From assembly GCF_000338875.1 (NCBI RefSeq), contig NZ_AOMO01000028.1:1-64000 (forward strand): DNA of 64,000 nt, given 5' to 3'. Both the position numbers and the translations under genes were made by a program. The notes beneath the pieces were generated by a model. It was given only the letters and a program-made list of their open reading frames with translations, ran no database searches and was not told the DNA's origin. This document shows, piece by piece, positions 18,193 through 29,016 of this stretch. Source of the stretch: Vibrio mimicus CAIM 602 (GTDB lineage: Bacteria > Pseudomonadota > Gammaproteobacteria > Enterobacterales > Vibrionaceae). How positions within the stretch are numbered: the first letter of the stretch is position 1; the number at the start of each line of letters is the position of its first letter.

Positions 18193-18747
18193 TTAATACC
18201 AAGCAGCTGCAACGGCCAAAGCTAAAAACAGCAGCGCCGTGACTTTACGAATCAGTGCCAGTGGCAGTTTATCAGCAGAGAGTTTACCCACCAGCACCAC
18301 AGGTACATTGGCCAGCAACATGCCAATAGTCGTACCTAATACAACCCAGCTCAGCGCTTCTGCGTATTGAGCACCAAGAATCGATGTGGCGATCTGCGTT
18401 TTGTCGCCAATTTCCGCAACAAAAAAGGCAATAAAACTGGCGATAAAGGGACCTCGATTGGAGATCGACTCTTCCTCATCCAGCTTGTCTGGGATCAGTA
18501 CCCAGCCCGCCATTGCTAGGAAGCTGGCTACGACCACCCATTTCAAAATGTCTGGTGACAAATAATCAGCCACGACAACACCGAGCCAAGCAGCCAGCGC
18601 GTGATTGGCAAGAGTGGAGAGAAAAATCGCGGCAATAATCGGAATTGGTTTACGGTAGCGGCTGGCTAGTAACAGAGATAACAACTGGGTTTTGTCCCCG
18701 ATCTCCGCCAAAGCAACCGTAGTGATTGAAATAGCTAAAACGCTCAT
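18193..18747 (-). CDS. mneA: Manganese exporter MneA (UPF0016/GDT1 family)
   Basis: 184 aa, two homologous halves of three membrane helices each. Each half carries the signature E-x-G-D-K-[TS]: LAEIGDKTQLLSLLL (near residue 14) and VAEIGDKTQIATSIL (near 110). This family exports Mn2+ (MneA in V. cholerae; TMEM165/Gdt1 in eukaryotes). Its mRNA leader holds a manganese riboswitch, which independently supports the substrate. The Shine-Dalgarno before ATG 18747 is weak. A four-codon ORF (ATG at 18759) ends in a TGA that overlaps this ATG. Confidence 0.95.
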   Translation of the reverse strand: MSVLAISITTVALAEIGDKTQLLSLLLASRYRKPIPIIAAIFLSTLANHALAAWLGVVVADYLSPDILKWVVVASFLAMAGWVLIPDKLDEEESISNRGPFIASFIAFFVAEIGDKTQIATSILGAQYAEALSWVVLGTTIGMLLANVPVVLVGKLSADKLPLALIRKVTALLFLALAVAAAWY

Positions 18748-18785
18748 ACCATGCTCATTGGGACAGGGATTTTATTATTAAACCG

Positions 18786-18950
18786 TAGACAAACAATCAC
18801 GCCCTATCCCAGTTCGTGTTGTTTGTCTAAGGTCTTGCTAAACCTGAAGGCTCAAGTCTCACACACCATGGTAATTGAGTACCAAATATGTTGATGTGTG
18901 AATCGCAAAGTTGAAAACTTAGCGACCAGCTACTCCCCAAAGACGGAGCG
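18786..18950 (-). promoter_or_regulatory. yybP-ykoY-type Mn2+ riboswitch upstream of mneA
   Basis: On the minus strand the leader begins TTTGGGGAGTAGC (about 18930-18942), then has CATCAACATA, and closes with GCAAGACCTTAG (about 18827-18838). These are conserved blocks of the yybP-ykoY aptamer that also controls E. coli mntP and alx. It is followed by a 14-bp hairpin with one bulge (arms 18815-18828 and 18787-18801) whose 5' arm abuts the aptamer's final strand, a likely expression platform. No T tract follows, so control may act on translation or through Rho. Confidence 0.85.
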
Positions 18951-19163
18951 AATTCTAGCCACCGAAATCAGGAATCGCAACCCTCACTCTCCACTTTTCC
19001 CTGATTCAGAGAGAAAATGGCACAAAAGTCGGGAAAAATGAGCGTAAAAGAAATTATTGTCGATTAATTCAGCAAGATTTCCTCTACTTTGTCAGGGAAT
19101 ATCTGGGTATACTTCAGTGTTATTTTTTATCAATTCAGACAGAAGAATCGCGCGAACCTGACT

Positions 19164-20081
19164 ATGCAAAAATACGACATCAAAACCTTTCAGGGTATGA
19201 TCCTCGCGCTGCAGGATTATTGGGCCCAACAAGGCTGTACTATTGTGCAACCTCTCGACATGGAAGTGGGTGCAGGTACTTCTCACCCGATGACTTGCTT
19301 ACGAGCATTAGGCCCTGAACCTATCGCAACCGCGTATGTTCAACCCTCACGCCGCCCAACTGACGGCCGCTACGGTGAAAACCCAAATCGTCTACAACAC
19401 TATTACCAGTTCCAGGTGATCATCAAACCATCACCAGACAACATCCAAGAGCTGTACCTAGGTTCACTGCGCGTACTGGGTGTTGACCCATGTGTGCACG
19501 ATATCCGCTTCGTGGAAGACAACTGGGAAAACCCAACCTTAGGTGCTTGGGGTCTTGGCTGGGAAGTGTGGCTAAACGGCATGGAAGTGACTCAGTTTAC
19601 TTACTTCCAGCAAGTTGGCGGTCTTGAGTGTAAGCCTGTGACCGGCGAAATCACTTACGGTATTGAGCGTCTAGCAATGTACATTCAGGGCGTGGATTCC
19701 GTTTACGATCTGGTCTGGACCGATGGCCCACTGGGCAAAGTCACTTACGGTGACATCTTCCACCAAAACGAAGTTGAGCAATCCACTTACAACTTTGAAC
19801 ACGCGGATGTGGATTTCCTCTTCACTTACTTCGACCAGTGCGAAAAAGAGTGTAAATACCTGCTGGAGCTTGAAAAACCACTGCCTCTGCCAGCCTACGA
19901 GCGTATTTTGAAAGCGGCACACGCCTTCAACCTGCTCGATGCGCGCAAAGCGATCTCAGTGACAGAGCGCCAGCGCTACATTCTGCGCATTCGCAACCTA
20001 ACCAAATCGGTCGCCGAAGCTTATTACGCATCCCGTGAAGCTCTGGGCTTCCCTATGTGTAAGAAGTCAGAACAGAAGTAA
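19164..20081 (+). CDS. glyQ: Glycyl-tRNA synthetase alpha subunit
   Basis: 305 aa from [20 protein letters not shown]; the start follows the family, and an in-frame upstream extension of 25 codons is rejected as unconserved. Class II catalytic subunit of the bacterial alpha2-beta2 enzyme. Visible blocks: [36 protein letters not shown] (motif 2 region), [27 protein letters not shown]. It charges tRNA-Gly with glycine. glyS follows 14 bases downstream. Confidence 0.96.
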   Translation: MQKYDIKTFQGMILALQDYWAQQGCTIVQPLDMEVGAGTSHPMTCLRALGPEPIATAYVQPSRRPTDGRYGENPNRLQHYYQFQVIIKPSPDNIQELYLGSLRVLGVDPCVHDIRFVEDNWENPTLGAWGLGWEVWLNGMEVTQFTYFQQVGGLECKPVTGEITYGIERLAMYIQGVDSVYDLVWTDGPLGKVTYGDIFHQNEVEQSTYNFEHADVDFLFTYFDQCEKECKYLLELEKPLPLPAYERILKAAHAFNLLDARKAISVTERQRYILRIRNLTKSVAEAYYASREALGFPMCKKSEQK

Positions 20082-20095
20082 GGGGAAGACGTCAC

Positions 20096-22162
20096 ATGGC
20101 AAAAGAATTTTTAATTGAGCTAGGCACAGAAGAGCTGCCACCAAAGCAACTGCGCACGCTGGCTGAAGCCTTTGCGGCAAATTTTGCGGCAGAACTGGCC
20201 GCAGCAGACATCGCACATGAAGGCGTAACTTGGTTTGCCACTCCACGTCGTTTGGCACTGAAAGTGGCCAATTTGGCAGAAAGCCAACCGGATCGCGTCG
20301 TTGAAAAACGTGGTCCAGCAGTCAACGTTGCATTTGATGCCGATGGCAAGCCAACCAAAGCCGCTGAAGGCTGGGCGCGTGGCAATGGCATCACGGTGGA
20401 ACAAGCAGAACGTCTAGTCACAGACAAAGGCGAATGGCTGCTGTTCAAAGAACAAGTGCAAGGCCAACAAACCGCTTCTGTTGTCGTGGAAATGGCTGCC
20501 AAAGCGCTGGCTAACCTGCCGATTGCGAAACCGATGCGTTGGGGCGATAAAGAAACCCAATTTATCCGCCCAGTGAAAACACTGACTATCCTGTTTGGTA
20601 GCGAACTGATCCAAGGCGAAATCCTAGGCGTGAAATCTGACCGCATCGTACGTGGTCACCGTTTCATGGGCGAACCTGAGTTCACCATCGAATCGGCTGA
20701 GCAGTATCCTGCGATCCTTGAAGAGCGCGGCAAAGTCATCGCTGACTACGCGACTCGTAAAGCGATGATCATTGAAGGCTCACAACAAGCGGCTAAACAG
20801 CTCGGCGGTATCGCGGATCTGGAAGATGCGCTGGTAGAAGAAGTGACCTCGCTGGTGGAATGGCCAGTGGTCATGACTGCGAAATTTGAAGAAAAATTCC
20901 TCAAAGTTCCGGCAGAAGCTTTGGTGTACACCATGAAAGGTGACCAAAAGTACTTCCCAGTTTATGACGCGAACAAAAAACTGCTGCCTAACTTCATCTT
21001 CGTTTCGAACATCGAATCGAAAGAGCCTCGCCACATTGTGGAAGGTAACGAGAAGGTGGTTCGTCCACGTCTGGCTGATGCAGAGTTCTTCTTTAATACT
21101 GACCGTAAGCGCCCACTGGTGGATCGCCTATCTCTGCTGGAAAACGCGATTTTCCAACAGCAACTCGGCACGATTAAAGACAAAACCGACCGCATTACTG
21201 AACTGGCTGGCTACATCGCAGAACAGATCGGTGCTGACGTGGAGAAATCTAAGCGTGCAGGCTTACTGGCAAAATGTGACCTAATGACCTCGATGGTGTT
21301 TGAATTTACCGACACCCAAGGCGTGATGGGTATGCACTATGCGCGTCACGATGGCGAAGCAGAAGAAGTTGCAGTTGCGCTGAACGAGCAGTACATGCCA
21401 CGTTTCGCGGGTGATGAACTGCCAAGCCGTGGTGTTTCAGCTGCAGTCGCAATGGCTGACAAACTCGATACTATCGTAGGTATCTTTGGTATTGGTCAGG
21501 CGCCGAAAGGCAGTGACCCATTTGCTCTGCGTCGTGCTTCACTGGGTGTACTGCGTATTCTGGTTGAGTACGGCTACCAGTTGGATCTGGTGGATTTGAT
21601 CGCCAAAGCCAAATCACTGTTTGGTGACCGCCTCACTAACGCCAACGTTGAGCAGGAAGTGATCGAGTTTATGCTTGGCCGTTTCCCAACCTGGTACCAA
21701 GATGCGGGCTTTAGCATCGACATCATCCAAGCGGTACTGGCGCGTAACCCAACCAAACCCGCCGACTTTGATCAGCGTGTGAAAGCCGTATCGCACTTCC
21801 GCGCTCTTGAAGAAGCCGAAGCACTGGCTGCTGCCAACAAGCGTGTAGGCAACATTCTGGCTAAGTACGATGGCGAATTGGGTGAAGAAATCGATCTGGC
21901 TCTGCTGCAAGAAGATGCGGAAAAAGCCTTAGCCGAAGCCGTCGAAATCATGGCAGAAGCGTTAGAACCAGCCTTTGCAACTGGTAACTACCAAGAAGCC
22001 CTGAGCAAACTTGCTGGCCTGCGCGCCCCTGTCGATGCCTTCTTCGACAACGTAATGGTTATGGCTGACGATGAAGCACTGAAGAAGAACCGTCTAACGC
22101 TGCTCAACAAGCTGCGTAATCTGTTCCTACAAATTGCCGACATTTCGCTCCTGCAAAAATAA
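20096..22162 (+). CDS. glyS: Glycyl-tRNA synthetase beta subunit
   Basis: 688 aa, full length, starting [19 protein letters not shown] after AGGGGAAG. The HD-like domain carries [19 protein letters not shown] (near residue 405). A C-terminal DALR-type anticodon-binding domain (about 570-688) has [24 protein letters not shown]. The beta subunit provides tRNA recognition and partners GlyQ. Confidence 0.97.
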   Translation: MAKEFLIELGTEELPPKQLRTLAEAFAANFAAELAAADIAHEGVTWFATPRRLALKVANLAESQPDRVVEKRGPAVNVAFDADGKPTKAAEGWARGNGITVEQAERLVTDKGEWLLFKEQVQGQQTASVVVEMAAKALANLPIAKPMRWGDKETQFIRPVKTLTILFGSELIQGEILGVKSDRIVRGHRFMGEPEFTIESAEQYPAILEERGKVIADYATRKAMIIEGSQQAAKQLGGIADLEDALVEEVTSLVEWPVVMTAKFEEKFLKVPAEALVYTMKGDQKYFPVYDANKKLLPNFIFVSNIESKEPRHIVEGNEKVVRPRLADAEFFFNTDRKRPLVDRLSLLENAIFQQQLGTIKDKTDRITELAGYIAEQIGADVEKSKRAGLLAKCDLMTSMVFEFTDTQGVMGMHYARHDGEAEEVAVALNEQYMPRFAGDELPSRGVSAAVAMADKLDTIVGIFGIGQAPKGSDPFALRRASLGVLRILVEYGYQLDLVDLIAKAKSLFGDRLTNANVEQEVIEFMLGRFPTWYQDAGFSIDIIQAVLARNPTKPADFDQRVKAVSHFRALEEAEALAAANKRVGNILAKYDGELGEEIDLALLQEDAEKALAEAVEIMAEALEPAFATGNYQEALSKLAGLRAPVDAFFDNVMVMADDEALKKNRLTLLNKLRNLFLQIADISLLQK

Positions 22163-22200
22163 TCTGCAGCACGATAATTTCATCATCTAAGCAAATCAAT

Positions 22201-22230
22201 CAAAGTGGCCAGTAACCCACGGCCGCTTTG
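22201..22230 (+). repeat. Hairpin in the glyS-avtA gap
   Basis: CAAAGTGGCC/GGCCGCTTTG, a 10-bp stem (one G-T pair) with a 10-base loop and no T tract. It lies just upstream of a normal terminator. Confidence 0.5.
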
Positions 22231-22244
22231 AGTCACCAAACGTT

Positions 22245-22275
22245 AAGCCCAACTCGTAAGAGTTGGGCTTTGTTT
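22245..22275 (+). terminator. Terminator of glyQS
   Basis: AAGCCCAACTC/GAGTTGGGCTT stem with a GTAA loop, followed by TGTTTTT. Confidence 0.88.
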
Positions 22276-22406
22276 TTGATCGTCACAAAAATAGTGCTTT
22301 GCCTCTCAAAAACATTGCGGTATGTTCAAGAACTACTCTAAACGGCGGAGATTCCACCGGTACATTCGTTTCGCAAACACACAATCAATGATCAGGTAGT
22401 CGAGCA

Positions 22407-23664
22407 ATGCAGTATTCCTCTTTTGGCGAAAAGTTTAATCGCTACTCCGGTATTACCCAGTTAATGGATGATTTGAACGATGGTCTGCGCACTCCGGGCG
22501 CGATCATGCTTGGTGGAGGTAATCCTGCCGCCATTCCTGCCATGCTCGATTATTTTCATAACACCAGCGCCGAAATGCTGGCCGATGGTTCACTACTCAA
22601 TGCCATGACCAATTACGACGGTCCACAGGGCAAAGATGTGTTTGTAAAATCTCTCGCGACGCTGCTGCGTGAGACTTATGGCTGGAATATCAGCGAAAAA
22701 AACATCACCTTGACCAACGGCAGCCAGAGTGGCTTTTTCTACCTGTTTAACTTGTTTGCCGGCAAACAACCCGATGGTTCACACAAAAAAAATCCTCCTG
22801 CCCCTCGCGCCAGAATATATTGGCTACGGTGATGCAGGCATTGATGAAGATATTTTTGTCTCCTACCGTCCGGAGATTGAGCTGCTCGATAAAGGACTCT
22901 TCAAATACCATGTGGACTTTTCTGAGCTGAAAGTCGATGAGTCGGTGGCCGCGATCTGTGTTTCTCGCCCCACCAACCCAACCGGTAATGTGTTAACCGA
23001 AGAGGAAATCCACAAACTCGACCAATTAGCACGTGATAACGGTGTGCCTTTAATTATCGACAATGCTTACGGCGTGCCATTCCCTAACATCATTTTTGAA
23101 GACGTTGAGCCGTTTTGGAACGACAACACCATCTTGTGCATGAGCCTGTCCAAACTTGGTCTGCCCGGCCTTCGCTGCGGCATTGTGATCGCCAATGAAG
23201 CAGTGACTCAAGCGCTGACCAACATGAATGGCATCATCAGCTTAGCGCCTGGCAGTATGGGGCCAGCACTGGTGCAGCGCATGATTGAAAAAGGCGATCT
23301 GCTCAAATTAAGCGAGCAGGTGATCAAGCCGTTTTACCGCCAGAAAGCGCAACATGCGGTGGAGCTGCTGCAAAGTGCGATTGATGATCCGCGTTTTCGC
23401 ATCCATAAACCGGAAGGGGCGATCTTCCTCTGGCTGTGGTTTGACGAACTACCGATCACGACGATGGAGCTTTACCAACGTTTGAAAGCGCGTGGCGTAT
23501 TGATTGTACCGGGCGAATATTTCTTTATCGGCCAGCCACAAGAGTGGCCGCACGCTCATCAGTGCTTACGCATGAACTATGTGCAGAATGAACAAGCGAT
23601 GGAGCAAGGCATTACCATCATCGCCGAAGAAGTACAAAAAGCGTATCAACAAGCTAACGTCTAA
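22407..23664 (+). pseudogene. avtA: Valine-pyruvate aminotransferase, frameshifted at an A8 run
   Basis: The first frame (22407-22832) encodes MQYSSFGEKFNRYSGITQLM through KQPDGSHKK and then shifts. The rest continues in another frame as ILLPLAPEYIGYGDAGIDED to the stop at 23664. Total length is 419 codons plus one base, normal for AvtA. The run of eight A's at 22785-22792 would restore the frame if seven. This is a fold-type I PLP aminotransferase: NPTGNVLTEEEI, DNAYGVPFP and the PLP-lysine segment SLSKLGLPGLRCG. It would exchange valine and alanine with their keto acids. It may be a true null, a homopolymer error, or rescued by slippage. Confidence 0.88.
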
Positions 23665-23685
23665 ATACCTAAACTGGAAAATGCA

Positions 23686-23717
23686 AAAAGCCCGCGAATC
23701 TTGCGGGCTTCTTTTTA
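23686..23717 (+). terminator. Terminator after avtA
   Basis: AAGCCCGC/GCGGGCTT stem with a seven-base loop, followed by CTTTTT. Confidence 0.85.
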
Positions 23718-23751
23718 TCTAGCGTTCAGTGCGTTAAAACGCTGCGCAGAG

Positions 23752-24189
23752 TTATTTGTTTTCCAGCAGGTGCTTGCCGTTAATCGCAATTTTGCGTGGC
23801 TGCATCGCTTCTGGAATTTCGCGCTCTAAATCAATGTGCAGCAGGCCATGTTCCATGGTCGCGCCAGTGACTTTCACGTAATCCGCTAATTGGAATTTAC
23901 GTTCAAAATCGCGCTCGGCAATGCCCTGATAGATGTAGTTTTTGCTCTCTTCAGGTTTACGCTCACCGCGCACAATCAAAGTATTCTCTTGTTGAGTAAT
24001 ATCGATCTCTTCATCGCCAAAACCGGCTACCGCCATGGTAATACGATATTGGTTGTCTTCTTTTTGCTCGATATTGTATGGAGGGTATCCGCCTTGGGCG
24101 TTTTTCGCCGCGGTGCTTTCCATCATGTTCAGTAGACGGTCAAAGCCAATTGCGTTGCGGTACAGTGGAGTAAAATCTACAGTTCTCAT
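23752..24189 (-). CDS. ibpA: Small heat shock protein IbpA
   Basis: 145 aa Hsp20. It starts MRTVDFTPLYRNAIGFDRLL with GAGGATAGG upstream. The alpha-crystallin domain spans about residues 38-130 (YNIEQKEDNQYRITMAVAGF to PRKIAING), and the C-terminal I-x-I motif IAI follows. It is an ATP-independent holdase that binds aggregating proteins for later release by DnaK/ClpB. It is a single gene controlled by a sigma-32-type promoter and a long ROSE-like leader. Confidence 0.96.
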   Translation of the reverse strand: MRTVDFTPLYRNAIGFDRLLNMMESTAAKNAQGGYPPYNIEQKEDNQYRITMAVAGFGDEEIDITQQENTLIVRGERKPEESKNYIYQGIAERDFERKFQLADYVKVTGATMEHGLLHIDLEREIPEAMQPRKIAINGKHLLENK

Positions 24190-24356
24190 ATTCCTATCCT
24201 CTTTGATTAAGCAATAGTCTTAACAATGACTTGTTAAGTCGCCCGATCCATTCTTATGACCTGAATCGGCACAGTTTCAGTTAGGTAACGCGCTCCTCAA
24301 TTGAGCAAGGGCGTTATTCCAGTTCAGAGGTCCTAGCGGCATCCTCTTCATTTCCA
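24190..24356 (-). promoter_or_regulatory. ROSE-like RNA thermometer in the ibpA leader
   Basis: A roughly 160-base 5' leader. Near its 3' end the minus strand reads TATTGCTTAATCAAAGAGGATA: a UUGCU element 10-15 bases upstream of the AGGA ribosome site. UYGCU facing the Shine-Dalgarno is the defining ROSE motif, which melts on heating. The upstream part has further complementary stretches. The motif is seen; the complete fold was not computed. Confidence 0.7.
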
Positions 24357-24357
24357 G

Positions 24358-24385
24358 ATATAAGGTCGCTCAAAACCATTTCAAG
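24358..24385 (-). promoter_or_regulatory. Sigma-32 heat-shock promoter of ibpA
   Basis: Minus strand CTTGAAA (24385-24379), 13-base spacer, CCTTATAT (24365-24358). The -35 matches the sigma-32 consensus exactly and the -10 matches CCCCATNT at six of the seven fixed positions or nearly so. Confidence 0.82.
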
Positions 24386-24406
24386 TTTTTGCCAAAAAAA
24401 ATTTTG

Positions 24407-24437
24407 AAAAAAAGCCCGACACTGAGTCGGGCTAATT
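24407..24437 (-). terminator. Terminator after the 38-aa gene
   Basis: On the minus strand, AGCCCGACT/AGTCGGGCT-type stem followed by about seven T's. Confidence 0.85.
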
Positions 24438-24460
24438 TGGATAATGCACTTTATCCTAAC

Positions 24461-24577
24461 TTAACGGCCTTTGTTTTTGCGTGGCTTAATCACTGAACTC
24501 TCTTGCGCTTTTTCTTGCTTCTGCTTGCGCTTCTCTTTGAGCGTTAATTGCGGTTTTTTCATCTCTTGTTTACTCAT
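24461..24577 (-). CDS. Small basic protein, 38 aa
   Basis: ATG at 24577 has a perfect AAGGAG six bases upstream, and a strong terminator follows the stop. The product starts MSKQEMKKPQLTLKEKRKQK and ends KPRKNKGR. It is mostly Lys, Arg, Gln and Glu, with no hydrophobic stretch, so it is probably a helical or disordered cytoplasmic RNA/DNA-binding-like peptide. I do not recognise it with certainty. It sits ten bases after the GreA/GreB-type gene on the same strand and is probably co-transcribed with it. Confidence 0.82.
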   Translation of the reverse strand: MSKQEMKKPQLTLKEKRKQKQEKAQESSVIKPRKNKGR

Positions 24578-24587
24578 GACAAACTCC

Positions 24588-25010
24588 TTATGACTGGCAT
24601 AACAGACATGGGCAGAGCTTGGTTTGATTGCCCATGCTTATGTGTTTAACGTGAGTAATGGCAAAGCAATGGCGCTGTCCCCAAATCGACAACTCAAACA
24701 CTTCATGCTGACGACGACCAAATAAAGCGGCACCAAGCAAGGAGTCGCAAGTCACGCCACCATGTATTTCGTCCTGATGTTCAGGTGCGACAAGAGTGAC
24801 TTGAAACGCAAGCTGACGGTGAGCATCCACTAAGCTCACCGTATCCCCAAGCTTAATGCGGTGTGGCGCTCGCTCAGTAGGTGAACGAGGTTGATCAAGC
24901 TTCTCGAACAACTCGAGCAGCAACAAAGGGGATTGATAGGTGAAAAAGCGGCTGCGTAGCCACCAACCGGCGAGATAACGCCGAATATTCAGAGATAACC
25001 GTTTCAGCAT
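24588..25010 (-). CDS. GreA/GreB C-terminal domain protein
   Basis: 140 aa from MLKRLSLNIRRYLAGWWLRS; AAAGGA lies six bases upstream of ATG 25010, so the in-frame ATG six codons earlier is rejected. Residues about 55-130 (HRIKLGDTVSLVDAHRQLAF...SLLGAALFGRRQHEVFEL) match the FKBP-like C-terminal domain of transcript-cleavage factors and Rnk. The N-terminal coiled coil that reaches the RNA polymerase secondary channel is absent, so it is not a cleavage factor proper. The tail is Cys-rich (CPCLLCQS). It may bind RNA polymerase as Rnk does; that is inference. Confidence 0.82.
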   Translation of the reverse strand: MLKRLSLNIRRYLAGWWLRSRFFTYQSPLLLLELFEKLDQPRSPTERAPHRIKLGDTVSLVDAHRQLAFQVTLVAPEHQDEIHGGVTCDSLLGAALFGRRQHEVFELSIWGQRHCFAITHVKHISMGNQTKLCPCLLCQS

Positions 25011-25412
25011 GAGATTTCCTTTGCTCATTCCATTACCAACAATGACAAATCGATGAGTGTGCCCGGGAGTGAAAACACTCCCGGCTCAATTCACAAAGGC
25101 AACCATCCTGACCTCCGGTCGGTAAACGATGAATAATAAAGGGTTCACAAGCCACTATAGTGGCTAAAAAAACGAATGCAACTCAATGAAATTTAGGAAA
25201 AAAATGAAAGCCTAATAAACTAAATTTCAGGATAGAAAAGCCTTACTTCTCGCCCGTTTTTAGCGCATTAGGCCAAGAAGCATAGATATTCGACACAAAA
25301 TTTTTATTGCGCTCTTTTATGCTTCCTAAAAGCTGAACGAGTCATGTAATTGGCGTAGATAAGAGCCACCAACATTTCAGCGGCTTCAATATGAAAGGGA
25401 TTAAAAGGATAA
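25011..25412. other. Intergenic region upstream of the GreA/GreB-domain gene
   Basis: About 400 bases with no supported gene. It holds a perfect 9-bp hairpin, CCGGGAGTG-AAAA-CACTCCCGG (25063-25084), and a 16-bp perfect palindrome (25150-25165). The rest is AT-rich and must contain the promoter of the minus-strand genes, which I cannot place reliably. Confidence 0.5.
25150..25165. repeat. 16-bp perfect palindrome AGCCACTATAGTGGCT
   Basis: Exact self-complementary 16-mer about 140 bases upstream of the minus-strand GreA/GreB-domain gene. It could be a repressor operator; no match to a known site is recognised. Confidence 0.6.
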
Positions 25413-25440
25413 AAAAAGCAGCGCCACAGCGCTGCTTTTT
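25413..25440. terminator. Terminator of the dnaA-dnaN-recF-gyrB cluster
   Basis: Perfect stem AAAAAGCAGCGC/GCGCTGCTTTTT with a four-base loop; symmetric, so usable from both sides. Confidence 0.9.
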
Positions 25441-25468
25441 AATCGCAGATTGTTAATCAACCAAACGC

Positions 25469-27889
<2,421 letters not shown>

Positions 27890-27906
27890 TTACTCTCTCA
27901 CTCTGT

Positions 27907-28998
27907 TTATCCTTGCTCTATTACACCGTGGGCAACATGAAATGTTTTACTGGACTCATCCAACATATCCGCCACTTGGCTTTCGGTAATAGAACTTACA
28001 AAAACCTGCGCCCCCGTCCCTTTTAGGCTATCTGCCAAACGTTGGCGACGTAGGCTATCCAACTCGGAAGCAAAATCATCGATAAGATAAATGCATTGCT
28101 TTCCCGTCAACTCGGTCAGGTGCTGCCCTTGCGCTACTCGCAAAGCACACACCATTAACTTCAGTTGTCCCCGTGACAACACATCTTCCACCGGAGTTGC
28201 GTTTACTTTAATCCGCAAATCGGCTTTGTTGGGTCCGCTAAAGGTGTAACCCAACTGCTGATCCCGTTCGAAGTTTTTTTCCAGAATCGATTGATAAGGC
28301 TGATCTTTTTCCCAACCTCGATAATACTTTAAGTCGATATCGAATTCTGGCAAAAATGTGCGACATAGTTGTTCTGCCACACATTTCAATTGATTGACGT
28401 AACTTTCACGCCACTGGTCAATCTGCTCTGCCAAACGTGCTAATTCCTGATCCCAATAACTGAGTTCACGGTAGCTTTGTGCACTTTTCAACAGCGCATT
28501 ACGCTGCTTGCTGAGTCGCTTAAACCGACCCCAAGCATCATAAAATGCGGGCTCGGTATGAAACACACCCCAATCGATAAATGCACGACGCTGTTTCGGT
28601 CCATCGGTCAGCAGTTCAAAGCCTTCCGGATGAATCAATTGCAGCGGCAAAATCTGCGCTAATTGCGCCAACTTTTGCCCAGTTTGGCCGCCTATTTTAA
28701 CCTCAGTTGAGCCGTCACGCTGCTTATTAATGCCGACAGGTAGCTCAAATTGATCAGAGGTCAAAGAATGCTCACAAATTCGACCATGAACAAACAGTTC
28801 TGGGCATTCATTTTGAATAATCCGCCCCGTCAGCGAGCTTTTAAATGAACGGCCATGACCGAGCAGATAAATCGCCTCAAGCACACTGGTTTTACCGCTG
28901 CCGTTAGGCCCGATAAGAAAGTTAAAGCCTGCTGATAGGCGAATATCACAGGCTTTAATATTACGAAACTGTTGGATAACTAACCGGGAAAGCGGCAT
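27907..28998 (-). CDS. recF: Recombination/gap-repair protein RecF
   Basis: 363 aa, SMC-like ATPase. Walker A is GPNGSGKTS (near residue 30), signature [19 protein letters not shown] (near 270) and Walker [14 protein letters not shown] (near 298). It loads RecA at single-strand gaps together with RecO and RecR. It starts [19 protein letters not shown]. It lies in the conserved dnaA-dnaN-recF-gyrB order, 18 bases after dnaN. Confidence 0.97.
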   Translation of the reverse strand: MPLSRLVIQQFRNIKACDIRLSAGFNFLIGPNGSGKTSVLEAIYLLGHGRSFKSSLTGRIIQNECPELFVHGRICEHSLTSDQFELPVGINKQRDGSTEVKIGGQTGQKLAQLAQILPLQLIHPEGFELLTDGPKQRRAFIDWGVFHTEPAFYDAWGRFKRLSKQRNALLKSAQSYRELSYWDQELARLAEQIDQWRESYVNQLKCVAEQLCRTFLPEFDIDLKYYRGWEKDQPYQSILEKNFERDQQLGYTFSGPNKADLRIKVNATPVEDVLSRGQLKLMVCALRVAQGQHLTELTGKQCIYLIDDFASELDSLRRQRLADSLKGTGAQVFVSSITESQVADMLDESSKTFHVAHGVIEQG

Positions 28999-29016
28999 GG
29001 TAACTCGGTTATACCT

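Noticed and set aside
20092..20646. 184-codon minus-strand frame inside glyS
   Set aside because: Antisense shadow; serine-rich composition typical of reverse-frame translation.
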